A stretch of 64,000 nucleotides of DNA, from assembly GCA_964549655.1 (NCBI GenBank), contig CAZJXN010000001.1, positions 47,179 through 111,178 on the forward strand, given 5' to 3'. The stretch comes from JADJNW01 sp964549655. GTDB lineage: Bacteria; Bacteroidota; Bacteroidia; Chitinophagales; Saprospiraceae. Position numbers and translations under genes: made by a program. The notes under the pieces are model-generated. The model made no database searches. It saw only the letters and a list, made by a program, of their open reading frames with translations, and was not told where the DNA came from. Position 1 is the stretch's first letter. Every line of letters begins with the position of its first letter. Shown in pieces: positions 1-8,520 of this stretch.

Positions 1-8
1 AAGATACC

Positions 9-45
9 AGATTTTTTTACAAACCTATAAGGTTTCCAAAAATCT
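9..45. terminator. nested hairpin at window edge
   Basis: Outer arms AGATTTTT (9-16) and AAAAATCT (38-45) enclose an inner AAACC-tataa-GGTTT stem (21-35). It resembles the AT-rich terminator hairpins seen elsewhere in this window and may end a gene lying before the window. The rest of 46-240 shows no gene or recognisable signal. Confidence 0.4.
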
Positions 46-240
46 CGTCATATGGCGATACAAAGCGTTGATTATCAAAATATTGAAAGCCTCTAAAGTG
101 CTATGGACGTTGTGATGTAAACTTGTTTGACTACTTGAGTAGTCGAGCCATATTTAAGTTGTAAAATAAGTTAATTTATTGTTCGTCAACGTTTTAAGCG
201 ACTGCCTACTGCCAACTTTCAACTGCCTACTTACTTAGGT

Positions 241-1443
241 TTAAGCAGCATTGCTCGTCACCAACTCTTGCTGGGCGGTTTGTGACACCGTTTGTTTCGG
301 AAAACGAATCGTAAACGTCGTGCCTTTGCCTTCTTCGGAGCGTTTTACAAAAATTTTACCGCTGTGGTATTCTTCGATGATGCGTTTGGCGAGGGATAAG
401 CCCAAGCCCCAGCCGCGTTTTTTGGTCGTATAGCCGGGTTGGAAAACCGCTTTAAATTTACCGTTTGGAATGCCCTTGCCTGTATCGCTGATGTCAATGG
501 CAACCGAATCGCCCTCTTTATATATGTCTGCGCTTATGCTGCCTTTGCCGTCCATTGCATCAATGGCGTTGCGCAATAAGTTTTCGACTACCCACTCAAA
601 TAAAGGAGGATTCAAATTGACAAACACAGGTGAATGAGCAGGTGCTGGAAAATGAAACGCCACTTTACGCGGCGCACGCGCTTGCATATACGCTCGACAC
701 TGTTCTAATTCTTCATAAATATTCACCGATTCTAAAACGGGCGTAGAGCCAATTTTAGAAAAGCGGTCTGCCACGAGTTCCAATCGCCGCACGTCTCTAC
801 GCAATTCTTCCAACACTTCATGTGCTTCGTCCCCTTCGTTGATAATCGTTTTTAAATGCTCAATCCAACCAATAATAGCAGAGATAGGCGTACCCAATTG
901 ATGCGCCGTTTCTTTTGCCATGCCGACCCAGACGCGATTCTGCTCGGAACGACGGGCGGTACTGAAACTGATATAACCAAAACCGACAAATGCAGCGATA
1001 AGTACGAGTTGAATTAATGGGAAGAAACGTAGCTGGCGTAATACTTTTGATTCTTTGTAGTAAATGGAATATCCCTCCCCTCTAATAGGCTGGACACCCT
1101 CTTTTTGCAGATTTTTAATCTCTCTTATTAAATAGTCTTTGTCATCATCTAATCCTTCCCCAAAATTGGCAGCTCCGTCTATATCTCCACGGTCGCTGAG
1201 AATGATGACCGGAATGGTTTTATTACTTTGAATCACTTCCGATTGTAAAGTATAATCTACCAAATCATTTTCCTGGTCATTAATTTGCGTTTGTGCAAGT
1301 GCCCAACTTTCCGCTTTCGTTCGCTCGCTTTCACCCAGCATTCTGGAAAGATAACGGGTATAGAAGAGGGAAACCAACAAAATGATGACTCCACCCGTGA
1401 TGAGGTAAATTTTCCACCTTGATTTTCTCGAAAAAATATCCAT
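241..1443 (-). CDS. orphan sensor histidine kinase (HisKA/HATPase_c)
   Basis: Membrane sensor kinase of about 400 aa. Two predicted membrane helices (about residues 11-29 and 140-161) flank a periplasmic sensor region of roughly 110 residues that I do not recognise. The dimerisation/phosphorylation box follows (AKETAHQLGTP, His at about 181), then the N box (ENLLRNAIDAM), the G1 box (DTGKGIP) and the G2 box (GWGLGLSL). The open frame extends upstream to 1566, but those 41 extra residues are encoded by a degenerate 7-nt repeat and carry no domain, so I chose the ATG at 1443. No response regulator lies beside it, so its partner is unknown. Function as a kinase is secure; the signal is not known. 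Confidence 0.88.
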   Translation of the reverse strand: MDIFSRKSRWKIYLITGGVIILLVSLFYTRYLSRMLGESERTKAESWALAQTQINDQENDLVDYTLQSEVIQSNKTIPVIILSDRGDIDGAANFGEGLDDDKDYLIREIKNLQKEGVQPIRGEGYSIYYKESKVLRQLRFFPLIQLVLIAAFVGFGYISFSTARRSEQNRVWVGMAKETAHQLGTPISAIIGWIEHLKTIINEGDEAHEVLEELRRDVRRLELVADRFSKIGSTPVLESVNIYEELEQCRAYMQARAPRKVAFHFPAPAHSPVFVNLNPPLFEWVVENLLRNAIDAMDGKGSISADIYKEGDSVAIDISDTGKGIPNGKFKAVFQPGYTTKKRGWGLGLSLAKRIIEEYHSGKIFVKRSEEGKGTTFTIRFPKQTVSQTAQQELVTSNAA

Positions 1444-1542
1444 TCTAATCGAAATTCCTAAGTGGTATAACGTTCTTTTATCAAATTTAGCATTTAAGAA
1501 GTCAGAATAGAGAACCGAGAAGCGAGATTTTTTAAATGCCTC

Positions 1543-1603
1543 CATCTCTGATCTCTGTTCTGTCATCTCTGCTCTCTGCTCTCTGCTCCCTCATCTCTGT
1601 TCT
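1543..1603. repeat. degenerate heptamer array (ATCTCTG-type)
   Basis: About eight tandem 7-nt units, variants of ATCTCTG, CTCTCTG and TTCTGTC, fill the spacer between the kinase and the DUF3089 gene. The array is open in the kinase frame, which creates a false N-terminal extension. Confidence 0.75.
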
Positions 1604-2601
1604 AAAAACGCCTCCACGCGCTGCACCGCATTCTTCCTTACATTCGCATAAAAAAAATTGAAATCCGCAATATGATAATTTGGATTTGTTAGTACAAAAC
1701 TGCCAAAAAACTTCGGTTTTGTAATCCACAGCACACCGTCCTGCACTTGCGCATCCGCCAATTGGGTGTATAATTTTTCAAACTTCAGCAAAACTGAGCC
1801 TTCATTCAAAGTCTTGGCAGCATACGTCGTATCGGTCGTCCATGTCAACGGATTGGTCACCACGATATTGTTGTTCGGTTGGTGTGCAGCAGGATAAGAA
1901 CCTTTTCGATACGAACGCCAAGTCACAAAACAGCCAGTTTCTGTCGCATTTTGACAAGGTTTCAACACTTCAAAATAATCATCTTCTACAGGAATGCCCA
2001 CGATATAAGCGGCTACCAACTGCTTTTGCAATGCCTTTCCATCAAAAAAATCTTTTAGCAGTCGTTTGGCGTGCGTGGTGCCTTGGCTATGCGAAGCAAT
2101 TATAATCGGACGATTTTTATTATAATTTTTTAAAAAATATTCAAAAGCCGTCTTTACATCTTGATACGCCAAATCAAATATTTCTTTTTGCAATTTCTTG
2201 TCATCTATGTAATAAGCGTCCAAATGTGCCTGCCGATAGCGCGGTGCATACACCCGTCCGGCTGCGTTGAAAATGCTGGCTTGGTTGAGAATGGAGCGTT
2301 CATCCACGCCGGCGTTTAACTTCGGGTCGTCTATTGCGCCATTCCAAGGTAGGTCGTTCCGTTTGCTGGTGTACATCGTTGGGTGCAGGAAAAACACATC
2401 TGCTGCTGCATTGGCTTGATTGTCTTTTAAATCGGCAGTCGGCGTGCGGTCGGCTTCATCTTTTTTGGTGGGCAACGCCGCCCAATCGTCAGGATTGGCG
2501 TAGTCAGGTGCTTTGGGAATGCCATTTACGGCTGTATTTAATTTTTTGGGAGTAGCACAAGCCACGCAGGACAGTAGAAAAACAAAAATTAGAATTCGCA
2601 T
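1591..2601 (-). CDS. DUF3089 alpha/beta-hydrolase-like lipoprotein
   Basis: Secreted protein of 336 aa with a lipoprotein signal (LLSCVACATPKK; the lipidated Cys is 12 or 15). The core matches the DUF3089 family, an alpha/beta hydrolase-type fold: FFLHPTMY near 70-77, the APRYRQAH stretch near 119-126, and a nucleophile-elbow-like SHSQG motif with Ser172. The family is presumed to be esterase or lipase-like, but I know of no defined substrate. The gene sits just upstream of the kinase gene with a repeat between the two, so cotranscription is possible. The family call is firm; the enzymatic activity is inference. Confidence 0.8.
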   Translation of the reverse strand: MRILIFVFLLSCVACATPKKLNTAVNGIPKAPDYANPDDWAALPTKKDEADRTPTADLKDNQANAAADVFFLHPTMYTSKRNDLPWNGAIDDPKLNAGVDERSILNQASIFNAAGRVYAPRYRQAHLDAYYIDDKKLQKEIFDLAYQDVKTAFEYFLKNYNKNRPIIIASHSQGTTHAKRLLKDFFDGKALQKQLVAAYIVGIPVEDDYFEVLKPCQNATETGCFVTWRSYRKGSYPAAHQPNNNIVVTNPLTWTTDTTYAAKTLNEGSVLLKFEKLYTQLADAQVQDGVLWITKPKFFGSFVLTNPNYHIADFNFFYANVRKNAVQRVEAFLEQR

Positions 2602-2657
2602 GAGCAGAAATTATAAGGATTTACTATTTTGCAATTAAATTAAACAATGATTTTACT

Positions 2658-3563
2658 ATGAAAAAGTTTTGCTTACTGTTGTTTTTAATTCTTACCAGCT
2701 TTTTTTCAACAATTGCTCAAAATTATACCCAAGACACCCAAACCATTGAAAGTACGATGGAAGCAGTGCTGGATGTCATTTCTGGTCCGGCAGGTAAAAA
2801 AATTGACGTGGTGCGTTGGCGCAACCTTTTTCGCGGCGATGTAAAATTCTCGATTCGTTCTAAAAATAAGGAAGGACAACTCGTGGTACGTGAAAGTTCG
2901 GTAGAAGATTACGCTAAAAATATTATGCCGCGTATCGAAGCACAAGATTTTTTTGAAACGGTTGGCAATTTGACGATTGATAAATATGGCGATATTGCAC
3001 AAGTTTTTATGGTGTACGAAACCCGAAAAACGGCAGACGGCACGCCATTCGACAAGGGCATCAATAGTTTTCAACTCCTGTTTGACCAAAATCGCTGGTG
3101 GGTTACAAGTCTGATGTGGCAGGCAGAATCAAGCGGCGTACCTATTCCGATGCAATATTCAGAAAATATTGAAAAAGATTCTATTACAAATGTTATTAAA
3201 AAATTATTTGATGGAATGCGCGCGCAAGACAGCAGCATGGTAAGTCCATTATTCTATCCAAATGCGACGCTTTCGAGTGCTTCGTATGATAAAGACGACA
3301 AACCGCAATTGCGCAAAGACGACATCAAAGGTTTTATCGGTTTTGTAGGTACAAAAAGTAAAGATTATTTTGATGAGCGCATTTACAGTTATGATATAAC
3401 GATTGACGGACCGCTCGCAACAGCTTGGACAGAGTATTCTTTCTTTCGCAATAAAGAATTGAGTCACTGTGGATATAATGTTTTTATGCTGGCTAAAGCG
3501 GTGGACGGCTGGAAAATTATCAGCATCGCGGATACGCGGCGGGAAACGGGGTGTAAATCGTAA
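2658..3563 (+). CDS. secreted protein with two NTF2-like domains
   Basis: 301 aa starting with a clear Sec signal peptide (about residues 1-21, ending TIAQ). The mature part reads as two tandem NTF2/SnoaL-like alpha+beta cone folds, roughly 25-170 and 175-300. Each ends with the typical strand pattern of this fold (for example WWVTSLMWQ and GWKIISIADTRR). NTF2-like periplasmic proteins bind small ligands or act as accessory domains; no catalytic residues are evident. It is divergent from the DUF3089 gene. Product function unknown; domain assignment is by pattern only. Confidence 0.65.
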   Translation: MKKFCLLLFLILTSFFSTIAQNYTQDTQTIESTMEAVLDVISGPAGKKIDVVRWRNLFRGDVKFSIRSKNKEGQLVVRESSVEDYAKNIMPRIEAQDFFETVGNLTIDKYGDIAQVFMVYETRKTADGTPFDKGINSFQLLFDQNRWWVTSLMWQAESSGVPIPMQYSENIEKDSITNVIKKLFDGMRAQDSSMVSPLFYPNATLSSASYDKDDKPQLRKDDIKGFIGFVGTKSKDYFDERIYSYDITIDGPLATAWTEYSFFRNKELSHCGYNVFMLAKAVDGWKIISIADTRRETGCKS

Positions 3564-3590
3564 CACAGCGTTTATGCTGACCTCGTTTCT

Positions 3591-3604
3591 CAGGCTTTAG
3601 CCTG
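3591..3604. terminator. short palindrome CAGGCT-tt-AGCCTG
   Basis: A perfect 6-bp stem lies just after the NTF2-like gene and is followed by an A-rich stretch. It may be a weak terminator or a small dispersed palindrome. Confidence 0.3.
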
Positions 3605-3632
3605 AAAAGAGTAACTTGCCAGGAGCAAAAGC

Positions 3633-3707
3633 AGATGGGTGAAAAGGTGATAGGGTGATTGCGATTGTATGTGTAACATCACCCCATCACCTTATCACCC
3701 CATCACC
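3633..3707. repeat. inverted octamer array, long hairpin
   Basis: A G-rich arm of GATAGGGT/GATGGGTG-type units (3633-3659) is followed by its near reverse complement, ATCACCCC and ATCACCTT units in a period of 8 (3678-3707). The RNA would fold into a long imperfect hairpin between the convergent genes ending at 3563 and 3711, so it could act as a bidirectional terminator. Confidence 0.65.
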
Positions 3708-3710
3708 TAT

Positions 3711-4211
3711 TTATTCATCATCATCATCCGTCTCCAATTCCTCACAAATCACGGTGCCATTCGCAGCGAACAATACTTCTTTCGTGACTTGTCCGTTTTT
3801 AATCTCTACTTCGTACTGCTTTGTTCCATTAACTAAATCCAAGCGCTCAGCTTCTTTCGCCTCGAATCCAGCATAATTTGTACTAAGACTCGTCTTTACC
3901 TCGGCGGGCAAATCATTTACTTTCATTTCATTCTCAGTAAATAACAATCCACCTTCGGCACTAAAAACCAATGTTACTTCATCTTCCCGAAGTCGAATTC
4001 CTTTTTTCTCCAATTCTACTTCATACACAGCCACATCATTACAGAGCGTATCCGACTCCGATTCATCAATTTTGTAATCGCCATAATTCTGACTGATATA
4101 ATCTTTGATAGCAGTCGGCAATTCAACTCGTGGCTCGTTCTCGTCATCGCAGGAAGCAAAAATAAATGTGATTGCGACAAGCGATAATGCGACATACCAA
4201 ATTTTTCTCAT
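3711..4211 (-). CDS. PepSY-like (BLIP-fold) lipoprotein
   Basis: 166 aa with a lipoprotein signal (IFASCDDEN, Cys20). The mature part holds two repeats of the PepSY-like / beta-lactamase-inhibitor-like unit: a helix of the type LPTAIKDYISQNYGDYKI or LPAEVKTSLSTNYAGFEAKEAE, then strands of the type YEVELEKKGIRL or YEVEIKNGQVTKEVLFAANG. The protein ends in an acidic tail (TDDDDE). Proteins of this class sit in the periplasm or on the cell surface of Bacteroidota and their role is unclear. The gene follows the lipoprotein gene at 4289-5017 but a terminator hairpin separates them. Confidence 0.75.
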   Translation of the reverse strand: MRKIWYVALSLVAITFIFASCDDENEPRVELPTAIKDYISQNYGDYKIDESESDTLCNDVAVYEVELEKKGIRLREDEVTLVFSAEGGLLFTENEMKVNDLPAEVKTSLSTNYAGFEAKEAERLDLVNGTKQYEVEIKNGQVTKEVLFAANGTVICEELETDDDDE

Positions 4212-4245
4212 GATAATCTACTTTTGTAAAGTAAATAAAATTTTA

Positions 4246-4280
4246 GAGCCTTAGGAAACTTTGAAAGTTTCCCAAGGCTC
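4246..4280 (-). terminator. terminator of the 4289-5017 gene
   Basis: GAGCCTTaGGAAACTT pairs with AAAGTTTCCcAAGGCTC with one mismatch, giving a stem of about 16 bp. It lies 8 nt after the stop codon and is followed on the minus strand by a U-rich run. Confidence 0.75.
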
Positions 4281-4288
4281 CTATTATA

Positions 4289-5017
4289 TTAATTTTCAAT
4301 TTTAATTAAAACAATCTCTTCTTTATCCGTAAGATTCACTTCTTTAATCAATCCGACATTCGGCGCGTAAAACTTATTTTCATTCAAATCAGGTTCGAGT
4401 GCTGTAAAATCACGCGTTTTGACAACGTTATTAAAAGTGCCAAAAGTGGTCGTCAACGTCATGCCCGTTTCCTCCACGATTGCCTCGTCTTCCGCTTCGT
4501 TAAAGTAATATTCTTGTCGGTAACCAATGCCTTTTTGTGGATTTGCCAGCATCGTGATACCCGGTTTAGCCCCATCTACGCCTGCTTCCCACGAGCCGTG
4601 CTTGTCTTTAAAAGTACCATTCGAGTTGTAATTTTTTACGTCTTCACCGAAGTACCACACATTTCCCAAATTATCCTGTGCGTACCAGTCGTCCGTATTT
4701 TCTATCAAAATTCCGTTGAGTGTAACACTGTCATTTACTACAATACAAGTAATACCCAAAATTTCTTTTGTAATCGCACGTCGTTTTACGACAATGCGTT
4801 CCAGCCCGTCTCCAGTCTGACCTTCATAAATATACTTTTTGCCTGCGTCAAATCGGAAATAAGGATTCGTCAATTGCGTACTTTTCGTAAAATCCGCCGC
4901 GTTAATAACTGGATTATAAGATTCATCTATTTGACGAATTTCATCTTTTTTACACCCACTTATTGCACTGATTAGCAATACTGTAACGAATAAAAACATT
5001 AATTTTTGCTTTCGCAT
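4289..5017 (-). CDS. hypothetical lipoprotein, 242 aa
   Basis: Lipoprotein signal with lipobox ISGCKKD (Cys22), then a mostly beta-stranded mature domain of about 220 residues. I see DAGKKYIYEG, VVVND-type strands, WYAQDNLGNVWYFGED and an acidic EAEDEAIVEE segment. The pattern of an aromatic-rich strand and WYFGE reminds one of secreted proteins from soil Bacteroidota annotated only as hypothetical. No catalytic motif is visible. It is a single-gene unit ending in a good terminator. Function unknown. Confidence 0.65.
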   Translation of the reverse strand: MRKQKLMFLFVTVLLISAISGCKKDEIRQIDESYNPVINAADFTKSTQLTNPYFRFDAGKKYIYEGQTGDGLERIVVKRRAITKEILGITCIVVNDSVTLNGILIENTDDWYAQDNLGNVWYFGEDVKNYNSNGTFKDKHGSWEAGVDGAKPGITMLANPQKGIGYRQEYYFNEAEDEAIVEETGMTLTTTFGTFNNVVKTRDFTALEPDLNENKFYAPNVGLIKEVNLTDKEEIVLIKIEN

Positions 5018-5237
5018 GATTTTGAGTTTTTGAATGGATTTGGGAGTAGGGTAGAGGGTACAAGGACTAACAATTATTCTTGTTGGTAATTATTTTAAAA
5101 CTACTTCAAGCAGTCCCTATTCTCTCTACCATTGTCCCTTATCCTGTTAAAGAAAAAACCAAAACCCGGGTTTTATTAATCAGTACGCATTCGTCCTTAC
5201 AAAAAGCTGCGCGCCTTGTATTTTTTTATGAAAATAA

Positions 5238-6392
5238 TTATGACTTCACAACTGCCAATTGCTTTACAGTCAGTATAGTGCCCTGATTATCAATTAATTG
5301 ATACAAATAAATACCTGCTTCCAGTCTGCCAATATCTAAGTCGGTTTCAAATTGTTTTCCAGGTATTTGATACGATTTGCGCCACACTTCCATTCCTAAC
5401 ACGTTGTAAATTTTCAAGTGGTATTGTCCTGATTTTATATTGTTAAAACGCAGTTGCACTTTGTCAGACGCTGGATTTGGGAAAGCAGACAAATGGAGTA
5501 TTTCTGGGTCAATTTGAGTCACATCGGTGGTAAGTTGATTTAATTTGTATTGAACGCCAGTCACTTGCGCACCCGCATTGTCGAGGGTAACGATTGCAAT
5601 TGGTTCTTTTGCGGTATTGCTAAAAAAATGGTAAGCGAGCGTCGTATCGACCCCCAATGTATTCAAGTTTAGAGATTGACGCGCAACATCGGTAATATCT
5701 ATCCAGCCTAAGATACTGACCTTCGCGTCGAGTCTGGTTTCCCGATACGTCGTTCGCTTTTCACGCAGCACGGGATAGCTTCCATCGGGAATGGACAAAT
5801 TGCCCCAGGCATCTACGACGTCAAGGCGATTGATGGCAATTCTAATCCGCAACGAATCTGGTCTGACAGGTAGTTGCTGAAGAAGGGTGTCCGGCAAAAC
5901 GTTCGTTGAAAAAGGAAGCGACAATGCTGAAGACAAGCTGTTAATGTCAAAAAATTGCATGGGCGCGCGCTTTTCCACAATTGGCGGACTATACCGCGCA
6001 GTTAATTTGATACCTAATCCAATAGGGTCATTGCCATAGTACCCCAGAAACTGCAATATTTGTTTGCTCCCTTGGTTTATAATATTTAAATAATTTTCAA
6101 CATTATTATTTACGTAAAGTAATGTAGCTTCTGGAAAACCAGTATTTCCAACGCCCGTAGAAGGGTTTTTAAAAATCTGCTGCTGGGTAAAATTGGCGTT
6201 TAAACTCGTGAAATCCCAAATCTGGTTACCTCCGGGAGGCGTTAAGGCAATAATATTGGGTTGAGTATCAAAAGCGAAGGAAAGGGTATCGCCTAATGTT
6301 GGAAAGGTAGCATTCGTAATGGTAATTTGGGCAATTATGATTGAAATACTGCTCAACATCCCTAGTGTCAAAAGGGTAAATTTCTTTAACAT
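5238..6392 (-). CDS. secreted protein with type IX (type A) sorting domain
   Basis: 384 aa. An N-terminal Sec signal (about 1-21) is followed by a beta-rich region of about 280 residues with no recognised enzyme motif. The last roughly 80 residues are a T9SS type A C-terminal domain: FPNPASDKVQLRF, then YHLKIYNVLGMEVW, then IGRLEAGIYLYQL. This directs export through the outer membrane by the Por/Gld secretion system and surface attachment or release. The translocon genes are not in this window. The sorting domain is certain; the role of the passenger is unknown. Confidence 0.85.
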   Translation of the reverse strand: MLKKFTLLTLGMLSSISIIIAQITITNATFPTLGDTLSFAFDTQPNIIALTPPGGNQIWDFTSLNANFTQQQIFKNPSTGVGNTGFPEATLLYVNNNVENYLNIINQGSKQILQFLGYYGNDPIGLGIKLTARYSPPIVEKRAPMQFFDINSLSSALSLPFSTNVLPDTLLQQLPVRPDSLRIRIAINRLDVVDAWGNLSIPDGSYPVLREKRTTYRETRLDAKVSILGWIDITDVARQSLNLNTLGVDTTLAYHFFSNTAKEPIAIVTLDNAGAQVTGVQYKLNQLTTDVTQIDPEILHLSAFPNPASDKVQLRFNNIKSGQYHLKIYNVLGMEVWRKSYQIPGKQFETDLDIGRLEAGIYLYQLIDNQGTILTVKQLAVVKS

Positions 6393-6474
6393 AATCGGTT
6401 TTTTATTATTTCTAATTTAGAAGAATCATCTAAGCACAAGCACAAAAACCTCCCGCGGCGCTGCTGAGGGCGCA

Positions 6475-6494
6475 ATCCCAATAGTTATTGGGAT
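6475..6494. terminator. palindrome ATCCCAATA-gt-TATTGGGAT
   Basis: A perfect 9-bp stem with a 2-nt loop is followed on the plus strand by a T run. Both flanking genes are on the minus strand, so it is either a terminator in antisense orientation or a dispersed palindromic repeat. It lies after the 6590-7852 gene. Confidence 0.45.
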
Positions 6495-6589
6495 ATTTTT
6501 TTGACAATCAATTAACTGCGGCGTTGTGCTCAGCGTGAAATTATAATTTAATTTTGTTTTAATGCTTACCTTTTAATATTATATTTTAG

Positions 6590-7852
6590 TTAAAACCTAT
6601 AATTCAATCCAGCTTGAATGCCTAATACTTGTGGAAATTGAACATTCGTTCCTTTCCAATTCCCCCGATACGTTCCTATAAACTGCCCTTGCAAGTGTTC
6701 CGAAATTTTATATGCCAAACCAGCACGAGCCATCCAGAAATTAGTCAAGGTTTCCCCACGCGGCACCGCTTTATCAATACTCCATTCGATGCCCAGGGTT
6801 TGGTCCCTAAATTCATAAATAATTTCGTGCGGCAACAAAGAAACTGCGCCAATACCCGCGCCGATAAAGGGTTGAACCTTACCTTTTGTATTAAGAAAAG
6901 ATTGCATTCCAAGCGAAAATTGCAAAGACGGCTGCGGCACTTCGGCTAATAAAAAAGTAAAATCATCGGAAGGCGGCTCCACCAGCGGTACACCAATTGT
7001 AGCATCCATGCGGTCGGTTTCAAAACTGGTTTTTACGTAAGTCGCATCTGCCCAAAGTTGTAAGCTCGGCGAAAATTCTATAATTCCTTGCAAACCAGCC
7101 GAATATCCTACTATAGGTGCCACTTTATCACTGAATGGAAATGCGCCACCGCCATGAATGCCCAGTTGAAATGCTTTCGGGCGCATGGAGTATAAATGTT
7201 GCGGCAGCGTTTTCTTTGCTTTTTTTACAACAAATTCATCTGACATTTTTGGTAAATCTCGGCTTGGAATAGCCAGCGAATCGTAGTCTAATTTTTTAAT
7301 TTTATCAAAATCAGTTAACAGCATTTTATTTTCGGGAATACCTTTATAATTAGAAGAATCAAGCGGTTGAAAAGTAATATTAGGCGTTGTAATAGAATTT
7401 AGTCCATTACTTTCAGATGTAATATTTTTCAAAATAGTAGCATTATTCTTTTCTTTGTCTGTTGTTTTTAAACCTCCGTTTTTAGTTCTAAAATAAGCTG
7501 TAGTGCCTGTCAAATCTATGACACTATATTCCACTACCGTCTCTCGAATGACGCGCGTCTTGTAAATCGTATCGGTTTGATAAATGACCTGTGTTTTATA
7601 AATGGTATCTTTTTGAATTTCAAGTGTATAAATTTTCTGATTCGCTTTTCGCAATTCCCAAAAAAACGCACCATTCAATCCTAATAATAATAGCAGCAGC
7701 GGCAGTGCCAGCCACCACCATGCGAAGCCCGCCGGACGTTTCTTCCCATGCTGGTCCAATCGCTTTTCCATATCCCGCCAGTCATGCTCCTCCGGCACAG
7801 GTTCGGCGCGATTTTCCAGATTATCTTTAAATTGTTTGAAAAATTCGTCCAT
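6590..7852 (-). CDS. sigma-factor partner: cytoplasmic N-domain, TM helix, C-terminal beta-barrel
   Basis: 420 aa with an unusual layout. A charged cytoplasmic segment of about 40 residues (EEHDWRDMEKRLDQ) resembles the N-terminus of anti-sigma proteins. One strong membrane helix follows (about 41-65). Next comes a periplasmic stretch that starts with repeats of DTIYKTxVI (81-105) and runs to about 225. The last 190 residues have alternating amphipathic strands and glycines of an 8-strand outer-membrane barrel and end in an aromatic residue (GLNYRF). The start codon lies 2 nt after the stop of the sigma factor gene, so the two are translationally coupled. I infer regulation of that sigma factor. 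The barrel and helix are read directly; the anti-sigma role is inference. Confidence 0.7.
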   Translation of the reverse strand: MDEFFKQFKDNLENRAEPVPEEHDWRDMEKRLDQHGKKRPAGFAWWWLALPLLLLLLGLNGAFFWELRKANQKIYTLEIQKDTIYKTQVIYQTDTIYKTRVIRETVVEYSVIDLTGTTAYFRTKNGGLKTTDKEKNNATILKNITSESNGLNSITTPNITFQPLDSSNYKGIPENKMLLTDFDKIKKLDYDSLAIPSRDLPKMSDEFVVKKAKKTLPQHLYSMRPKAFQLGIHGGGAFPFSDKVAPIVGYSAGLQGIIEFSPSLQLWADATYVKTSFETDRMDATIGVPLVEPPSDDFTFLLAEVPQPSLQFSLGMQSFLNTKGKVQPFIGAGIGAVSLLPHEIIYEFRDQTLGIEWSIDKAVPRGETLTNFWMARAGLAYKISEHLQGQFIGTYRGNWKGTNVQFPQVLGIQAGLNYRF

Positions 7853-7854
7853 CT

Positions 7855-8418
7855 TCAGTTTGATTTAACCGATTTACTACTTTTTTTTTCTAAAAATGTC
7901 CGCAATTTCTCCTTCGCCCGCGTCAAATTTGACCGGGACGTACTCACGCTAATACCCAACAATTCTGCAATTTCATGATGTTTGTAATCTTCCATTACAA
8001 ATAAATTAAAAACCAGGCGATATTCCGGCGACAGTTTTTGGAGAATGGGTAGTAAGTCTTCATTTGGCGAAAGGGCAGGCATGGGCATTTCCTCATGCGC
8101 TACATCCGCACCAGCATTGAGTTCCAGATGCGTAGCGAGCTTGCTATTTTTACGATGATAATCAATTGCTGAGTTGATAAGAATACGCCGCAGCCAACTT
8201 TTGAAAGGAAACGCCGCATCATATTTGTCGAGATTGGTAAACATTTTTAGAAAAGCATCATTCAAAATCTCCACCGCTTCCTCCCGATTTTTCGCATAGC
8301 GCAGACAAATATTTAGCCCGTAGCCATAAAAGTGTTCATACAACTTTCGTTGGCTATTCCGGTTGCCACGGCGGCAGCCTTGTAAAATCAGCGTTAGGTT
8401 GAGTTCTTCGTGCGGCAT
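7855..8418 (-). CDS. ECF-type RNA polymerase sigma factor
   Basis: 187 aa. Region 2 covers about 15-85 (LRYAKNREEAVEILNDAFLK, then FKSWLRRILINSAIDYHRK) and region 4 about 128-180 (LSPEYRLVFNLFVMEDYKHHEI, then helix-turn-helix GISVSTSRSNLTRAK). This is the sigma-70 ECF family, which redirects RNA polymerase on an envelope or other signal. It is first in a two-gene operon with the membrane/barrel protein at 6590-7852, which is its likely regulator. No ECF promoter could be recognised upstream. Family call is firm; target genes are unknown. Confidence 0.92.
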   Translation of the reverse strand: MPHEELNLTLILQGCRRGNRNSQRKLYEHFYGYGLNICLRYAKNREEAVEILNDAFLKMFTNLDKYDAAFPFKSWLRRILINSAIDYHRKNSKLATHLELNAGADVAHEEMPMPALSPNEDLLPILQKLSPEYRLVFNLFVMEDYKHHEIAELLGISVSTSRSNLTRAKEKLRTFLEKKSSKSVKSN

Positions 8419-8520
8419 AGCTCCTGCTTCCTTTGCCTGTACGAAATGGAAGGTACGAAACGCTGCGTGGGGAGAAAAAAAATAGCATAAAATTAAAATG
8501 TAAGATTATCTCATCAATTT

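Noticed and set aside
1532..1729. Reverse-strand frame with ATG start next to the heptamer array
   Set aside because: It is a chance frame over the array and the DUF3089 gene.
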